Shown: one piece after another, positions 16,145-23,903 of the stretch
Numbering within the stretch: position 1 is the stretch's first letter
Layout of the letters: each line of letters starts with the position of its first letter
DNA from: CAYTSA01 sp964440345
GTDB taxonomy: Bacteria; Desulfobacterota; Desulfovibrionia; Desulfovibrionales; Desulfovibrionaceae
DNA length: 33,368 nt
Direction: 5' to 3'
Assembly (NCBI GenBank): GCA_964440345.1
Contig: CAYTSA010000038.1
Span: forward strand, 1-33,368
Notes under the pieces: model-generated
The model's input: only the letters and a program-made list of their open reading frames with translations
The model's database searches: none
Told to the model about the DNA's origin: nothing
Made by a program: the position numbers and the translations under genes

Positions 16145-17464
16145 CTACAGTCTGTCCGCCACGTTTACTTTGACCCAATGGCCGTCCCACCATTCGACAG
16201 GGGTCACTGGGAGCCCAGATACAAGAACGCCGAAGTGCAGGTGGTCGCCCCCGGCCAGGCCGGTCATGCCAGACTTGCCGATGGTCTGGTCCCGCTGCAC
16301 CATATCTCCCGTCTCCACGTCAATGGAGCTTAAATGGGCGTAGAGGGTCATCAGTCCCAGCCCGTGGTCTATGATGACGCACTGTCCATAAATGCCCATG
16401 ACGTCGGCAAAGATGACTTCGCCTGCGTTGGCGGCCGGGACCGGGAAGTTGCGCAGGGCGGCGATGTCCACGCCCAGGTGGGTCTGCTCGTCCACGGTTT
16501 CGCCGTTGTATTTATAGTAGCGGTGGTCGCCGAAGCCGGCCATGGGCTTGCCGGCCATGCGCACAAAGGACAGCTCGGTCCACAAGGGTTTGGGGTGAGA
16601 CGCCTGTCCCAGGGTGAGCAGGGCGTCCCGGTTGGCTTTTCGCAGTTCCCGGTTCACTTTCAGATAGCGCTCCAGGTGGCTCATGCGGCCAGGGATGTCG
16701 GCCTCGAACTCTGGCATTTTGCGCTCCAGAAAAGAATCCGGCAGGTTGATGACGTCCTCCTTGAAGTTGCGGGGCCGGGCGGTGTAGGCGAATTTCTGCA
16801 CCCGCTCGTTGCCGGCGGCGTCCCGGGCTGTGAGCACCGGGGCGAATGCATCTGGCTGGACAAAATACGGGAAGGCGAACAGACAGACGTAGGAGCCGTT
16901 TTCCTGCTCGTAACCGGGAAAAAACAGGTCGCCCACGCGCACGCCCGTGGACTCCACTGCTTCATTCAGGGAATAAGAGACTGCGCCGGCGCCGCCCTGC
17001 TTGACGTTGTGGGCCAGGGACTGCACGGAAATGCGCGGGGCCTTGGTGTCCAGGTCGAAAACCCAGCTTTGCTCCAGGGTGTTGCCTTTGCCAAAGCCGG
17101 CAAAGGAGCCGTCAGTGGCTTTGACCGCCAGGGAGAATTCGCCGTCGCTGAAGCGGAGCTTGTCCAGGGCGATGGTTTCCGTTACCTGGCTGGGAGCGGT
17201 TCCGAATGTTTGCTTCAGGAGCACCTCGGTGTCGTCTCCGCGCACGGCGGCCACTGTGATTTCCGCCAGGCCGGAGCCCGGGTCGGCAATGGTCAGGTCC
17301 AAGCCGGTCTCCAGCGACACTGGACCGGCGTTTGGCGAGAGTTCGGCCAGGGGCGGCGACGTATCCTTGAATAGAATGTACAGGCCGGCGCCGAGCCCCG
17401 CCAGGATGATGACCAGGGGAATCATGACTGACAGGCCGGAAGAGCGTGTATTTTTAGGCGACAT
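16145..17464 (-). CDS. M23 (LytM-type) zinc metalloendopeptidase, membrane anchored
   Basis: Cell-wall peptidase, or EnvC-like activator, with a large N-terminal extension; 439 residues. A membrane anchor (about 13-32) is followed by an Ig/beta-rich periplasmic region of about 230 residues, then the C-terminal LytM fold. Zinc ligands are intact: H329 and D333 (HLGVD), and H408/H410 (GDHLHFG), so it is likely an active peptidase rather than a degenerate activator. LMTLYAHLSSIDVETGDMV is the usual M23 segment before the HxH. The ATG at 17464 has AGGAGAA 6 bases upstream. Substrate is expected to be peptidoglycan cross-links. It is convergent with the exporter and divergent from mqnB. Confidence 0.93.
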   Translation of the reverse strand: MSPKNTRSSGLSVMIPLVIILAGLGAGLYILFKDTSPPLAELSPNAGPVSLETGLDLTIADPGSGLAEITVAAVRGDDTEVLLKQTFGTAPSQVTETIALDKLRFSDGEFSLAVKATDGSFAGFGKGNTLEQSWVFDLDTKAPRISVQSLAHNVKQGGAGAVSYSLNEAVESTGVRVGDLFFPGYEQENGSYVCLFAFPYFVQPDAFAPVLTARDAAGNERVQKFAYTARPRNFKEDVINLPDSFLERKMPEFEADIPGRMSHLERYLKVNRELRKANRDALLTLGQASHPKPLWTELSFVRMAGKPMAGFGDHRYYKYNGETVDEQTHLGVDIAALRNFPVPAANAGEVIFADVMGIYGQCVIIDHGLGLMTLYAHLSSIDVETGDMVQRDQTIGKSGMTGLAGGDHLHFGVLVSGLPVTPVEWWDGHWVKVNVADRL

Positions 17465-17676
17465 GGCGTGTTCTCCTTGCCTCCGCAGGCGAAGTTGACA
17501 GCGGGCCGGCTGTGGCCGGCGCGTGCGTTGTGTGCAATGCTGGGTACCGCAAACAGGGTAACCATCGGGGAAAAAGGGGTCAATAGAATGTGTAAATTAA
17601 ATCTAGATATTTTTTTTAGTTTTTGTATCCCTCAGATAACATTGATTTGTCTTTGTTTTTTTGCGCCGGAGCCGTT

Positions 17677-18384
17677 GTGAAGCCGGTGTGTCTGGTTACA
17701 GCTACGCCTATGGAACTGAAGCCTGTGGCGCAGCGGCTGGGCCTGGCGGCGGCGCTCGTTCCACAGTGGGGTCAGTGGAAGCCGGCTGAGGCCGGGGACA
17801 GGGAGTTGATTTTGTTGACGACTGGCGTGGGGCCGGTGAACGCTGCATTGGCCCTGGGCCGGCTGCTGGGCGCAAAGGATGTGGCTGGCGTTGTCAATCT
17901 GGGTATCGCTGGTTCTTTTGACCTGGGCAAGGCCGGCTTGCTGGACGCTGTGGCCGCCACTGCAGAGATATGGCCGGAATTCGGGGTCCGCTTTGACCAC
18001 GGCGTGGAGCCGCAGGAACTAGGCTTGCCCCAATGGAAAGGACCCGGCGGCGTTGTGCGGGACCGGCTGGAGCTGGACCCGGAACACGCGGCTGCGGCCA
18101 TGGGGCTGGCGCTGGGGCAGGAACTGCTGCGCGGGACGGCCGTGACTGTGGCCGGGGTGACGGCGGACGCGGCGTTGACGGAGCGGTTGCGGTCTGGGGG
18201 CGCATTGACCGAATCCATGGAAGGCTTTGCGCTGGCGCTGGGTTGTGTGCAGGCGGATGTTCCCTTTTTGGAAGTCCGTATCGTTTCCAATCCCGTGGGG
18301 AGCAGAAAACCCGATGCATGGGACCTGCAGGGCGCGGTGAGAAAAACCGGTGATGTTGTGGCGCAGTTGTTTTCTGTGGGCTGA
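17677..18384 (+). CDS. mqnB: Futalosine hydrolase (MqnB), menaquinone biosynthesis
   Basis: Hydrolyses futalosine to dehypoxanthine-futalosine and hypoxanthine in the alternative menaquinone pathway. 235 residues of the nucleoside phosphorylase/hydrolase fold. Seen: N-terminal VCLVTATPMELKPV with the early Glu, TTGVGPVNAALALGRLL, NLGIAGSF, the purine/ribose-binding ESMEGFALA, and a C-terminal IVSNPVGSRKPDAW, characteristic of MqnB rather than MTA/SAH nucleosidase. The GTG at 17677 is chosen because CGGAG lies 6 bases upstream; an upstream extension to 17623 is AT-rich and encodes no conserved residues. It stands alone, two bases from the end of the convergent BMP gene; other mqn genes are not in the window. 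Confidence 0.9.
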   Translation: MKPVCLVTATPMELKPVAQRLGLAAALVPQWGQWKPAEAGDRELILLTTGVGPVNAALALGRLLGAKDVAGVVNLGIAGSFDLGKAGLLDAVAATAEIWPEFGVRFDHGVEPQELGLPQWKGPGGVVRDRLELDPEHAAAAMGLALGQELLRGTAVTVAGVTADAALTERLRSGGALTESMEGFALALGCVQADVPFLEVRIVSNPVGSRKPDAWDLQGAVRKTGDVVAQLFSVG

Positions 18385-18386
18385 GG

Positions 18387-19406
18387 CTACTCATTCATGG
18401 CGGTTGGCACTTCGGTGCGGCCGGTGCTTATCTCGTGCCGCAGGACCTTGAGCTGCCGCAATTTCAAATCGCTGAACAGGGCTCCAGTGTATATCATGGG
18501 CGTAAGCGAGACGCCGTTTTCCTTGAGTCCGAGAGAATAGTTTCTGTTTTTCAGGGCGCCTGCCAGCATTTTTTCCACTGCGAACAATACGGCGATGTCC
18601 AACCGCTTCATGACGCTGGTAAGCACCTGGCCCGGAACCTTGGCGTCCTGGTCAGAGTCCACGCCGATGACCTGCTTGCGGGTTTCCTTGGCCACGTCGA
18701 AAACGCCTTGGTTGGAGTTGGCCGCCACAGCGAAAATGACTTGGACTCCAGAATCGTACATATTCTTGGCCAGTTGGGCTGCCTTGCCTGGTGAGTTAAA
18801 CGGGTTGAACTCTTCTGAAGGCTGGCCAAGGTATGTGACAATAAACTGGGCGTTGGGGTTAATGCGCTTGGCCCCGGCTTCGAAGCCAATGCGGAAATCG
18901 TTGATGATAGGAAACGATGACGCGCCCAAAAATCCCAGCGGCGCGTCTGGCGAGGCATAGGCTGCCAAGGCGCCGGCCAGATAAGAGGCCTCGTTTTGCC
19001 GGAACGTTATGGACGTCACGTTGTCTGGATACGAAGCAGCCGGATGGTCCAGAATAACGAAATGCGTATCCGGAAACTGCGAGGCCAACTTGTTCACCGG
19101 GTCCTTCATGTTGTAGCCTTCGCCGGCGATGACCATGTCAAACTTTTGCTCCGCCAACTGTTGCAGCAGGGGTTCCTGGTCGCTGACCTGGGCGGGGGAG
19201 AGCACCTTGTACTCAATGTTGTGCTTGGCGTGGGCAATCGCCAGGCCAGCCTGTTGCATAAGGGTGAAGGAACTGTCGTCCTTGCCGCTCATGCCTGTGA
19301 CCAGTCCCACCTTGAGCGGAGGCTTTGTGTTCTGCGCTGCTGACAGAGGTTGGGCGCAAAGGGCCGTCAATATACAGAGCGCAGCTATGCAAATCTGTTT
19401 CATCAT
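18387..19406 (-). CDS. BMP/PnrA-family periplasmic substrate-binding protein
   Basis: Periplasmic solute-binding component of a BMP-type ABC importer; the family binds nucleosides or purines. 339 residues with a Sec signal peptide ending near LSAAQ. There is no good lipobox, unlike the lipoprotein members, so it is probably soluble. Family segments: VGLVTGMSGKDDSSF near the N-terminus (usually 'D.sFn'), MVIAGEGYNM, HFVILDHPAA, ASYLAGALAA, LGFLGA...INDFRIGFEAGAK, ANSNQGVFDVA and VIGVDSDQD. Either of two tandem ATGs (19406, 19403) could start it; no strong ribosome-binding site. No permease or ATPase gene is adjacent, so it must work with distant components or as a sensor. It lies 85 bases downstream of the MBL hydrolase in the same direction. 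Confidence 0.88.
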   Translation of the reverse strand: MMKQICIAALCILTALCAQPLSAAQNTKPPLKVGLVTGMSGKDDSSFTLMQQAGLAIAHAKHNIEYKVLSPAQVSDQEPLLQQLAEQKFDMVIAGEGYNMKDPVNKLASQFPDTHFVILDHPAASYPDNVTSITFRQNEASYLAGALAAYASPDAPLGFLGASSFPIINDFRIGFEAGAKRINPNAQFIVTYLGQPSEEFNPFNSPGKAAQLAKNMYDSGVQVIFAVAANSNQGVFDVAKETRKQVIGVDSDQDAKVPGQVLTSVMKRLDIAVLFAVEKMLAGALKNRNYSLGLKENGVSLTPMIYTGALFSDLKLRQLKVLRHEISTGRTEVPTAMNE

Positions 19407-19491
19407 TTTTTATCGTCCCGGACTGCAGGCATGCCATACCAGCGTTACGGGAGTGTGAAGAATCAGAAAACCCAGGCAGCATTGTTTGTAG

Positions 19492-20211
19492 TCAGCAGCG
19501 GTCCGTCAGCTCCAGCTCGTGCATGGGGATGATCCGCGCTTTGGATTCTTCAGCCAGCAGCTTGAAGCGCTGGATGGAGTCGTACGCCGCGGCGGCGTCC
19601 AGGTGGACGCCCGGACACACGGCCGGGCCGGCGGCTGGAAAGTTTTTGGCGTTGCAGCAAAAGCCGGTAATGGCGGCAGGGCCGGTTTGCGTATCTACAA
19701 ACAGGGCCATGGAGCCCGGGGTGTGGCCCGGGACGTGCACAGCGCGTATGCCTGGCAGTATCTCAGCGTCGCCATCCAAAAGAGTAAACTCCTGGCCTTC
19801 AATGTAGTCCTCGTCATACCGGTAGTCCAAAGGATGCGGATTTTTGCAGAACTCCCAGTCGCTGCGCTGGGCGTAAAAGGCCGCGTTGGTAAAAAGCGGG
19901 TTGTTGCCGCAGTGGTCGTTGTGCAGGTGGGTGTTGATGACCACGTCAATGTCTTCCGGCGCCAGGCCGTGGCCGGCCAAACATTCGGTAATGGTCTTGG
20001 GCTCCAGGCCGGTTTCGGCGGTGAATTCTGCATTAGGCATCACCTCGTCCTCGTCCAGGCCGGTGTCGATGAGGATGTTTTTTTCCTCTCCGCGGAGCAG
20101 AAAAATCCAGATGGGCAGCCAGATGGTTTTGCCGTATCTCTGGCCGTAGGTCATGTTTCCCTGGTCCAGAGTGCGCAAGCCGGTGAGCAGAGGGGTGATG
20201 GTATATGGCAT
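19492..20211 (-). CDS. Metallo-beta-lactamase-fold hydrolase, AHL-lactonase-like, with altered bridging-ligand site
   Basis: 239-residue MBL-fold enzyme resembling the N-acyl-homoserine lactonase group. Metal motif THLHNDH gives H95, H97, D99 and H100; H163 (PGHTPGS) and H231 (IIPMHEL) follow. The bridging Asp expected between the last two ligands is not visible: the strand reads ITGFCCNAKNF with Cys185-Cys186. The ATG at 20211 is preferred because AGGAG sits 5 bases upstream; a longer frame to 20352 would start upstream of the promoter at 20257-20284. The true substrate is unknown; a lactone, glutathione or sulfur thioester are alternatives. It is transcribed toward the BMP gene, possibly with it, and diverges from the FecR gene. 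Confidence 0.88.
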   Translation of the reverse strand: MPYTITPLLTGLRTLDQGNMTYGQRYGKTIWLPIWIFLLRGEEKNILIDTGLDEDEVMPNAEFTAETGLEPKTITECLAGHGLAPEDIDVVINTHLHNDHCGNNPLFTNAAFYAQRSDWEFCKNPHPLDYRYDEDYIEGQEFTLLDGDAEILPGIRAVHVPGHTPGSMALFVDTQTGPAAITGFCCNAKNFPAAGPAVCPGVHLDAAAAYDSIQRFKLLAEESKARIIPMHELELTDRC

Positions 20212-20256
20212 GAAGGCTCCTTTTAACGAATCGGTGTCAGTAAATACTCCTTCTGT

Positions 20257-20284
20257 ATTGTAGGGATTTTTGAAACGATGGCAA
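20257..20284 (-). promoter_or_regulatory. Sigma70-like promoter of the MBL hydrolase
   Basis: Minus strand TTGCCA (20284-20279), 16-base spacer, TACAAT (20262-20257). It lies about 46 bases upstream of the ATG at 20211. Confidence 0.6.
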
Positions 20285-20309
20285 GTTCTGGCCGTGACGT
20301 AAAAGGAGC

Positions 20310-20339
20310 TTGACGCTACACGAAAAAGCTGGGTATGCG
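20310..20339 (+). promoter_or_regulatory. Possible promoter of the FecR-OmpA-hemW run
   Basis: TTGACG (20310-20315), 18-base spacer, TATGCG (20334-20339). Located about 50 bases before the FecR-domain start at 20388; AAGGGG provides the ribosome-binding site. The -10 match is only partial. Confidence 0.4.
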
Positions 20340-20387
20340 GTCGCAAGATCATATTCAGATAAATAGTGCACCGAAAAGGGGCGTTTT

Positions 20388-20846
20388 ATGAAACAACTCG
20401 CAACGTGTTGTCTCTGCATGGCATTTGCGATTTCGGTCATTGCCTGGGCAGCGCCGTCGGCGGCGTCGGATGGGGTGATTGGTTCAATAAAAGTGGTCAC
20501 GTATCCGGCCTGGGTAGTCCGGGACGGAAAGGTTGAGCCAGCCGCCCAGGGGGTTCTGCTGCACCGGCAAGACGTATTGCGCACGGGCGAAGGCGGTGCG
20601 TTAGGCGTGCTGCTGCGGGACTCCTCCTCGTTGTCCATAGGCCCGGAAAGTGAAATGAGCCTGGAAGAATTCGACTTCGAACCGGCCAAGGGTTTGTTCT
20701 CGCTGATTGCCCGGGTTGCCAAGGGCACAATGACCTATCTTTCCGGCGAGGTGGCCAAGCTTTCGCCTGAGTCTGTGGCGGTGAAGACGCCTACAGCGAC
20801 CATAGGCATACGCGGCACGCGATTTGCCGTGGAAGTGGAGGAATAA
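20388..20846 (+). CDS. Secreted FecR-domain protein
   Basis: 152 residues. Sec signal peptide with cleavage near PSAAS, then a FecR-type beta domain. A GSIKVVTYPAWVVRDGK strand leads into DVLRTGEGGALGVLLRDSSSLSIGPESEM, and the C-terminus carries the hallmark VKTPTATIGIRGTRF. It lacks the N-terminal cytoplasmic and TM parts of the FecR anti-sigma factor, so it is not a classical signal transducer; stand-alone secreted FecR domains are thought to be structural or binding modules in the periplasm. The OmpA-like lipoprotein starts 3 bases after its stop, so the two are co-translated and probably act together at the envelope. Confidence 0.88.
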   Translation: MKQLATCCLCMAFAISVIAWAAPSAASDGVIGSIKVVTYPAWVVRDGKVEPAAQGVLLHRQDVLRTGEGGALGVLLRDSSSLSIGPESEMSLEEFDFEPAKGLFSLIARVAKGTMTYLSGEVAKLSPESVAVKTPTATIGIRGTRFAVEVEE

Positions 20847-20848
20847 CC

Positions 20849-21451
20849 ATGCGCCATCTCTACTGCTCTCTTATTGTGCTGCTGCTTGCGGCAGCTGTCG
20901 GCTGTTCTGGCAAGTCCTCCACCGTGGTGCTGTTACCGGACCTGGACGGCCAGGTTGGCGCGGTGACCGTGCGCGGGGCTGCCGGAGGGGAGCGCGCGCT
21001 GGACACTGTCAACCAGGCTGTGCGGGTGGAGGAGAAGAAGGAGGTGGGGGAAACGTACGTTATGAGCGAGGCGGAAGTCCGCGAGCGGTTCGGCCTGGCC
21101 CTGGACGCCGCGCCTTCGCAGCCGGCCCGTTTTCTGCTCTATTTCAAGGGCGGCTCCACAGAGCTGACCGAGGAGTCCGCCCGGCTCATTCCCGGCATTG
21201 TTTTGGCCATTCAGGACAGGAAGTCCACGGATACGTCTGTGGTGGGCCATGCGGACCGCGTGGGCTCCGTGGAGTCTAACCTGAAGCTCTCCACCCGTCG
21301 GGCTCTGGCGGTGAGCGAGCTGCTTGTCAGCCAGGGCGCAGCGCCAGAGATATTTCACATCACCTCGCACGGAGAGGAGAATCCACTCGTATTAACGGAG
21401 GACGAGGTGGCTGAGCCGCGCAACCGGCGGGTGGAGGTCATCGTCCGTTGA
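20849..21451 (+). CDS. OmpA/Pal-like peptidoglycan-binding lipoprotein
   Basis: 200 residues. Signal peptide with a probable lipobox (AVGC, acylated Cys at about position 19), a linker rich in Glu/Lys, and a C-terminal OmpA-like domain from about 95. Its key segment GHADRVGSVESNLKLSTRRA matches the diaminopimelate-binding 'GH.D..G....N..LS..RA' pattern, and it ends NRRVEVIVR. Expected role: anchoring an envelope complex to peptidoglycan, presumably with the FecR-domain partner just upstream. The start is two bases after the FecR stop. Confidence 0.88.
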   Translation: MRHLYCSLIVLLLAAAVGCSGKSSTVVLLPDLDGQVGAVTVRGAAGGERALDTVNQAVRVEEKKEVGETYVMSEAEVRERFGLALDAAPSQPARFLLYFKGGSTELTEESARLIPGIVLAIQDRKSTDTSVVGHADRVGSVESNLKLSTRRALAVSELLVSQGAAPEIFHITSHGEENPLVLTEDEVAEPRNRRVEVIVR

Positions 21452-21466
21452 CGGTTGACGTCTTCA

Positions 21467-22615
21467 ATGCTGCTCTACGTCCACGTTCCTTTTTGCCGCC
21501 GCAAGTGCGATTATTGCGCTTTTTGCTCCCGCCCGCATTCGGAGCTGGGCGTGTCCATGTTTGTAGACAGTGTTGTCCGGGAAGCGGAGCTGTGGTCCAG
21601 GCGTCTGCAGCAGCCTAAGGTGGAGACGGTCTTTTTTGGCGGTGGCACGCCTTCGCTGTTGACGTTGCCCCAGTTTGAAAAAATTAGTAACGCGTTGCAG
21701 GCCAATTATCGCATTGCCGACAAGGCTGAATTTACTGTGGAGGCAAACCCGGAGTCGGCCCGCAGCCTGGAGTATTTGTCCGGCTTGCGGTCGCTGGGCG
21801 TGAACCGGCTGAGTTTGGGCGCGCAGTCCTTTGACGGCGGTTTTTTGCGCATGCTGGGCCGGCCGCATACCCCGGGCATGGTCGTAGAGGCTTACTCCGC
21901 CGCGCGTATGGCCGAAATTGTGAATGTGAGCCTGGACCTGATGTGGGGCTTGCCCGGACAGCGGCTCAAGCTGTGGTTGGACGATCTGAAGCGGGCCGTG
22001 AAGCTGGGGCCGAGCCACCTTTCCTGCTACGGCCTGACCCTGGAGCCGGACACCCGGCTGGAGCAACGCTGCCTGTCTGGCGAGCTGGAGTTTCCGGGCG
22101 AGGACGAGCTTTCCAAGATGTACGTCTACGGCGCTGACTATCTTGAGTCCGTGGGCTATCTGCAGTACGAAATATCCAACTTCGCCAAGATGGGCTTCTC
22201 CAGCCGGCACAACATGGGCTACTGGGAGGGCAAGGAGTACCTGGGTTTGGGGCCTTCCGCCGTGTCTACAGTTTTAGACAGGCGTTGGACCAATCCCGAT
22301 GACCTGGAGGAGTACGCCGAGGCCGCCAAGACTGCAATGCTGGGCAAAGACCCGGAGCGGCTGACGCCGCAGAACAAGTTGCGGGAGCTGATCATGCTTT
22401 CCCTGCGCACCAACAGGGGGCTGCGGCTGAAAGAATACACAGCGCTCGCTGGAAGCGATTTTTTAAAGGATTTCGAACCGCTGGTGCGCGCAATGCACCG
22501 CAACGATCTGATTCGCATCAGCAAGGGGCGGCTGCGGTTGACCCGCGGGGGCATGGCTGTGTCCAACGCCATATTGGAAAACATTTTTTCGCGTCTGGAC
22601 TCGCTGGGCAAGTAA
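21467..22615 (+). CDS. hemW: Radical SAM protein HemW (haem chaperone, coproporphyrinogen oxidase III-like)
   Basis: 382 residues. N-terminal cluster motif C10-x3-C14-x2-C17 (PFCRRKCDYCAF) binds the 4Fe-4S cluster and SAM. GGGTPS and EANPES follow, then NRLSLGAQSF, the conserved MWGLPGQ, and ISNFAKMGFSSRHNMGYWEG before the C-terminal HemN-like domain. The lack of HemN-specific N-terminal residues and the length favour HemW, which delivers haem to respiratory enzymes, over true HemN. A TTG at 21455 (4 residues earlier) is possible; the ATG at 21467 places the protein start where HemW usually begins. It is 15 bases downstream of the OmpA gene and probably in its transcript, though the functions are unrelated. 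Confidence 0.92.
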   Translation: MLLYVHVPFCRRKCDYCAFCSRPHSELGVSMFVDSVVREAELWSRRLQQPKVETVFFGGGTPSLLTLPQFEKISNALQANYRIADKAEFTVEANPESARSLEYLSGLRSLGVNRLSLGAQSFDGGFLRMLGRPHTPGMVVEAYSAARMAEIVNVSLDLMWGLPGQRLKLWLDDLKRAVKLGPSHLSCYGLTLEPDTRLEQRCLSGELEFPGEDELSKMYVYGADYLESVGYLQYEISNFAKMGFSSRHNMGYWEGKEYLGLGPSAVSTVLDRRWTNPDDLEEYAEAAKTAMLGKDPERLTPQNKLRELIMLSLRTNRGLRLKEYTALAGSDFLKDFEPLVRAMHRNDLIRISKGRLRLTRGGMAVSNAILENIFSRLDSLGK

Positions 22616-22638
22616 GCGAGCATAAGCCGAAGGCGGTC

Positions 22639-22695
22639 GCCTGCGTAGCAGGCGGCATGCGAGCGACAGCCGCATCCCCACAGCCGCGTAGCGGC
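22639..22695. repeat. REP-like hairpin pair with identical GTA loops
   Basis: GCCTGC-GTA-GCAGGC at 22639-22653 and GCCGC-GTA-GCGGC at 22683-22695 are two perfect stems of 6 and 5 bp around the same GTA triloop, 29 bases apart, just after hemW. GC-rich paired hairpins at a gene end resemble REP/BIME elements. Confidence 0.55.
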
Positions 22696-22765
22696 GCAGG
22701 GGGGCGGCGCGATATGGCGGTTCATAAGACGGCGAGGCGGCGCTTTCCGGCTCGGCTTGTTGCGC

Positions 22766-22793
22766 TAGAGCATTTCAATCGTTAAATGCTATA
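22766..22793. repeat. AT-rich inverted repeat
   Basis: TAGAGCATTT (22766-22775) and AAATGCTATA (22784-22793) form a 10-bp stem with one mismatch around CAATCGTT. No T-run follows on either strand, so it is not a typical terminator for hemW. Confidence 0.45.
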
Positions 22794-22846
22794 GGGATGT
22801 GGACGAAGGTGAAGCCGAGGGGCAGAGAGAGTATGTACAGCAGATG

Positions 22847-22976
22847 CACGCAGATATACCGCATATTGACGCAGATAAAGGCGCGCAGCCCCAAAGCCAA
22901 CGGCGGCGGCGAGGAACGTGAGCGGCTGGGTTGCGGCCGTCTGATCCCCACGAAAGCGAATATCTGTCTGCGGTTA
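22847..22976. repeat. Degenerate CGCAGATA-type repeat region with inverted ends
   Basis: CACGCAGATATA (22847-22858) and GACGCAGATAAAG (22868-22880) are imperfect direct repeats. The right end (about 22959-22976), read on the minus strand, starts TAACCGCAGA-CAGATATTCGC, a partial inverted counterpart that includes the stop codon of the GH114-like gene. It resembles widespread environmental-genome repeats of the 'ACGCAGATAAAC' type, here eroded. Confidence 0.4.
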
Positions 22977-23900
22977 GTGCAGCTCCCACAGCAACAAACG
23001 CCAGCCGGCGGCGGCAGACGAGTGTTTTTCCTTTGGCAGCCATGCGAGATTTAGTTCATCCAACTCGCGATCAGGTGCAGCGGCGTAGGGGATGAGGCCG
23101 GGATAGGCGGCTGCCAGATTACGGTATGTAGGATAGCGTGATTCTGCTATATACTCCACGCTCAGGATGGTCTTTCCGGCGTTCAGAAAGTTGGAAAGCA
23201 GCGACTGGCGGTAGGTCATGTCGCCGTCTTCGGCGTTGAAGAACACGTCCTCCACGCCTACGCCGTCTATGGCTGCCAGGTAGCGTGTCTTGTCCTCGTC
23301 TTCCGCGTCATCGTACAGGGTCAGGCCGTTCTGGGGGTAGATGAGAAAATCCGGGTTCTTTGCCTGGCAATAGCTGGCGATGCGCTGGACCAGATCGATC
23401 ATTTTTTGAGAAGTGAAGGCGATGTCGTAGCCGTTCTTCGGCCAATAGTAGTAGGCGTCGATGATGTCCATGTAGACGCCGTGGAAGCCGGCGGCCAGGA
23501 TACGGTCCAGGTAGGGCTGCAGGGCCGTGGCCCACCAGTCTTCTTGCCAATAGAGAACCTTGTAGTTGCCTTGCCAGTCCGGGTTTTCCGGGCCCAGCCA
23601 TGCCGGATGGGAAGTCGCCCACTCCTCTTGCCAGTAAAACCGGTAGTCCTCGGCTTCGCCTATGGAGAGATAGCAAAGCGCGGTCTTGCCAGCGCCGGCC
23701 ATTTGGCTGACTTGGTTGGCGGAGTAGGCGCCGGCGTCGGTTCCGTCGCTGGAATAGTCCAACACGTAGATGTCGAAGGCTGCGCTGGACATGGCCGCGG
23801 GGTCGGCGTTTTGCAGCTGGTATGCCCACGAAGCCGCGAATGCAGGACCGTTCGCGGCTAGCAGCATACATGTCCAAACAAGAGTGAGAATTTTGCACAT
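22974..23900 (-). CDS. Secreted TM1410/GH114-like glycoside hydrolase
   Basis: 308 residues. Signal peptide with cleavage near PAFA, then a TIM-barrel protein of the TM1410/MJ1477 (endo-alpha-1,4-polygalactosaminidase, GH114-like) group. Family segments: DIYVLDYSSDG, LCYLSIGEAEDYRFYW, GFHGVYMDIIDAY (acid on a barrel strand), FLIYPQNG, GVGVEDVFF and KTILSVEYI. The family cleaves galactosamine-containing exopolysaccharides, or related glycans, outside the cell; the substrate here is not established. The start codon is 3 bases after the stop of the GH65 fusion, so the two are co-transcribed, linking an extracellular glycan hydrolase with cytoplasmic alpha-glucoside phosphorolysis. The 3' end runs into a decayed repeat. 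Confidence 0.85.
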   Translation of the reverse strand: MCKILTLVWTCMLLAANGPAFAASWAYQLQNADPAAMSSAAFDIYVLDYSSDGTDAGAYSANQVSQMAGAGKTALCYLSIGEAEDYRFYWQEEWATSHPAWLGPENPDWQGNYKVLYWQEDWWATALQPYLDRILAAGFHGVYMDIIDAYYYWPKNGYDIAFTSQKMIDLVQRIASYCQAKNPDFLIYPQNGLTLYDDAEDEDKTRYLAAIDGVGVEDVFFNAEDGDMTYRQSLLSNFLNAGKTILSVEYIAESRYPTYRNLAAAYPGLIPYAAAPDRELDELNLAWLPKEKHSSAAAGWRLLLWELH

Positions 23901-23903
23901 GGC

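Larger units (their letters stand above)
22616..22973. other. 358-bp intergenic region of REP-like hairpins and decayed repeats
   Basis: Lies between the convergent hemW and GH114-like genes. It holds two GTA-loop hairpins (22639-22695), an AT-rich inverted repeat (22766-22793) and a degenerate region of CGCAGATA-type repeats (22847-22976). No coding frame with recognisable features and no promoter was seen. Confidence 0.65.

Noticed and set aside
20212..20352. Upstream extension of the MBL hydrolase
   Set aside because: It would start upstream of the good promoter at 20257-20284; AGGAG precedes the ATG at 20211.
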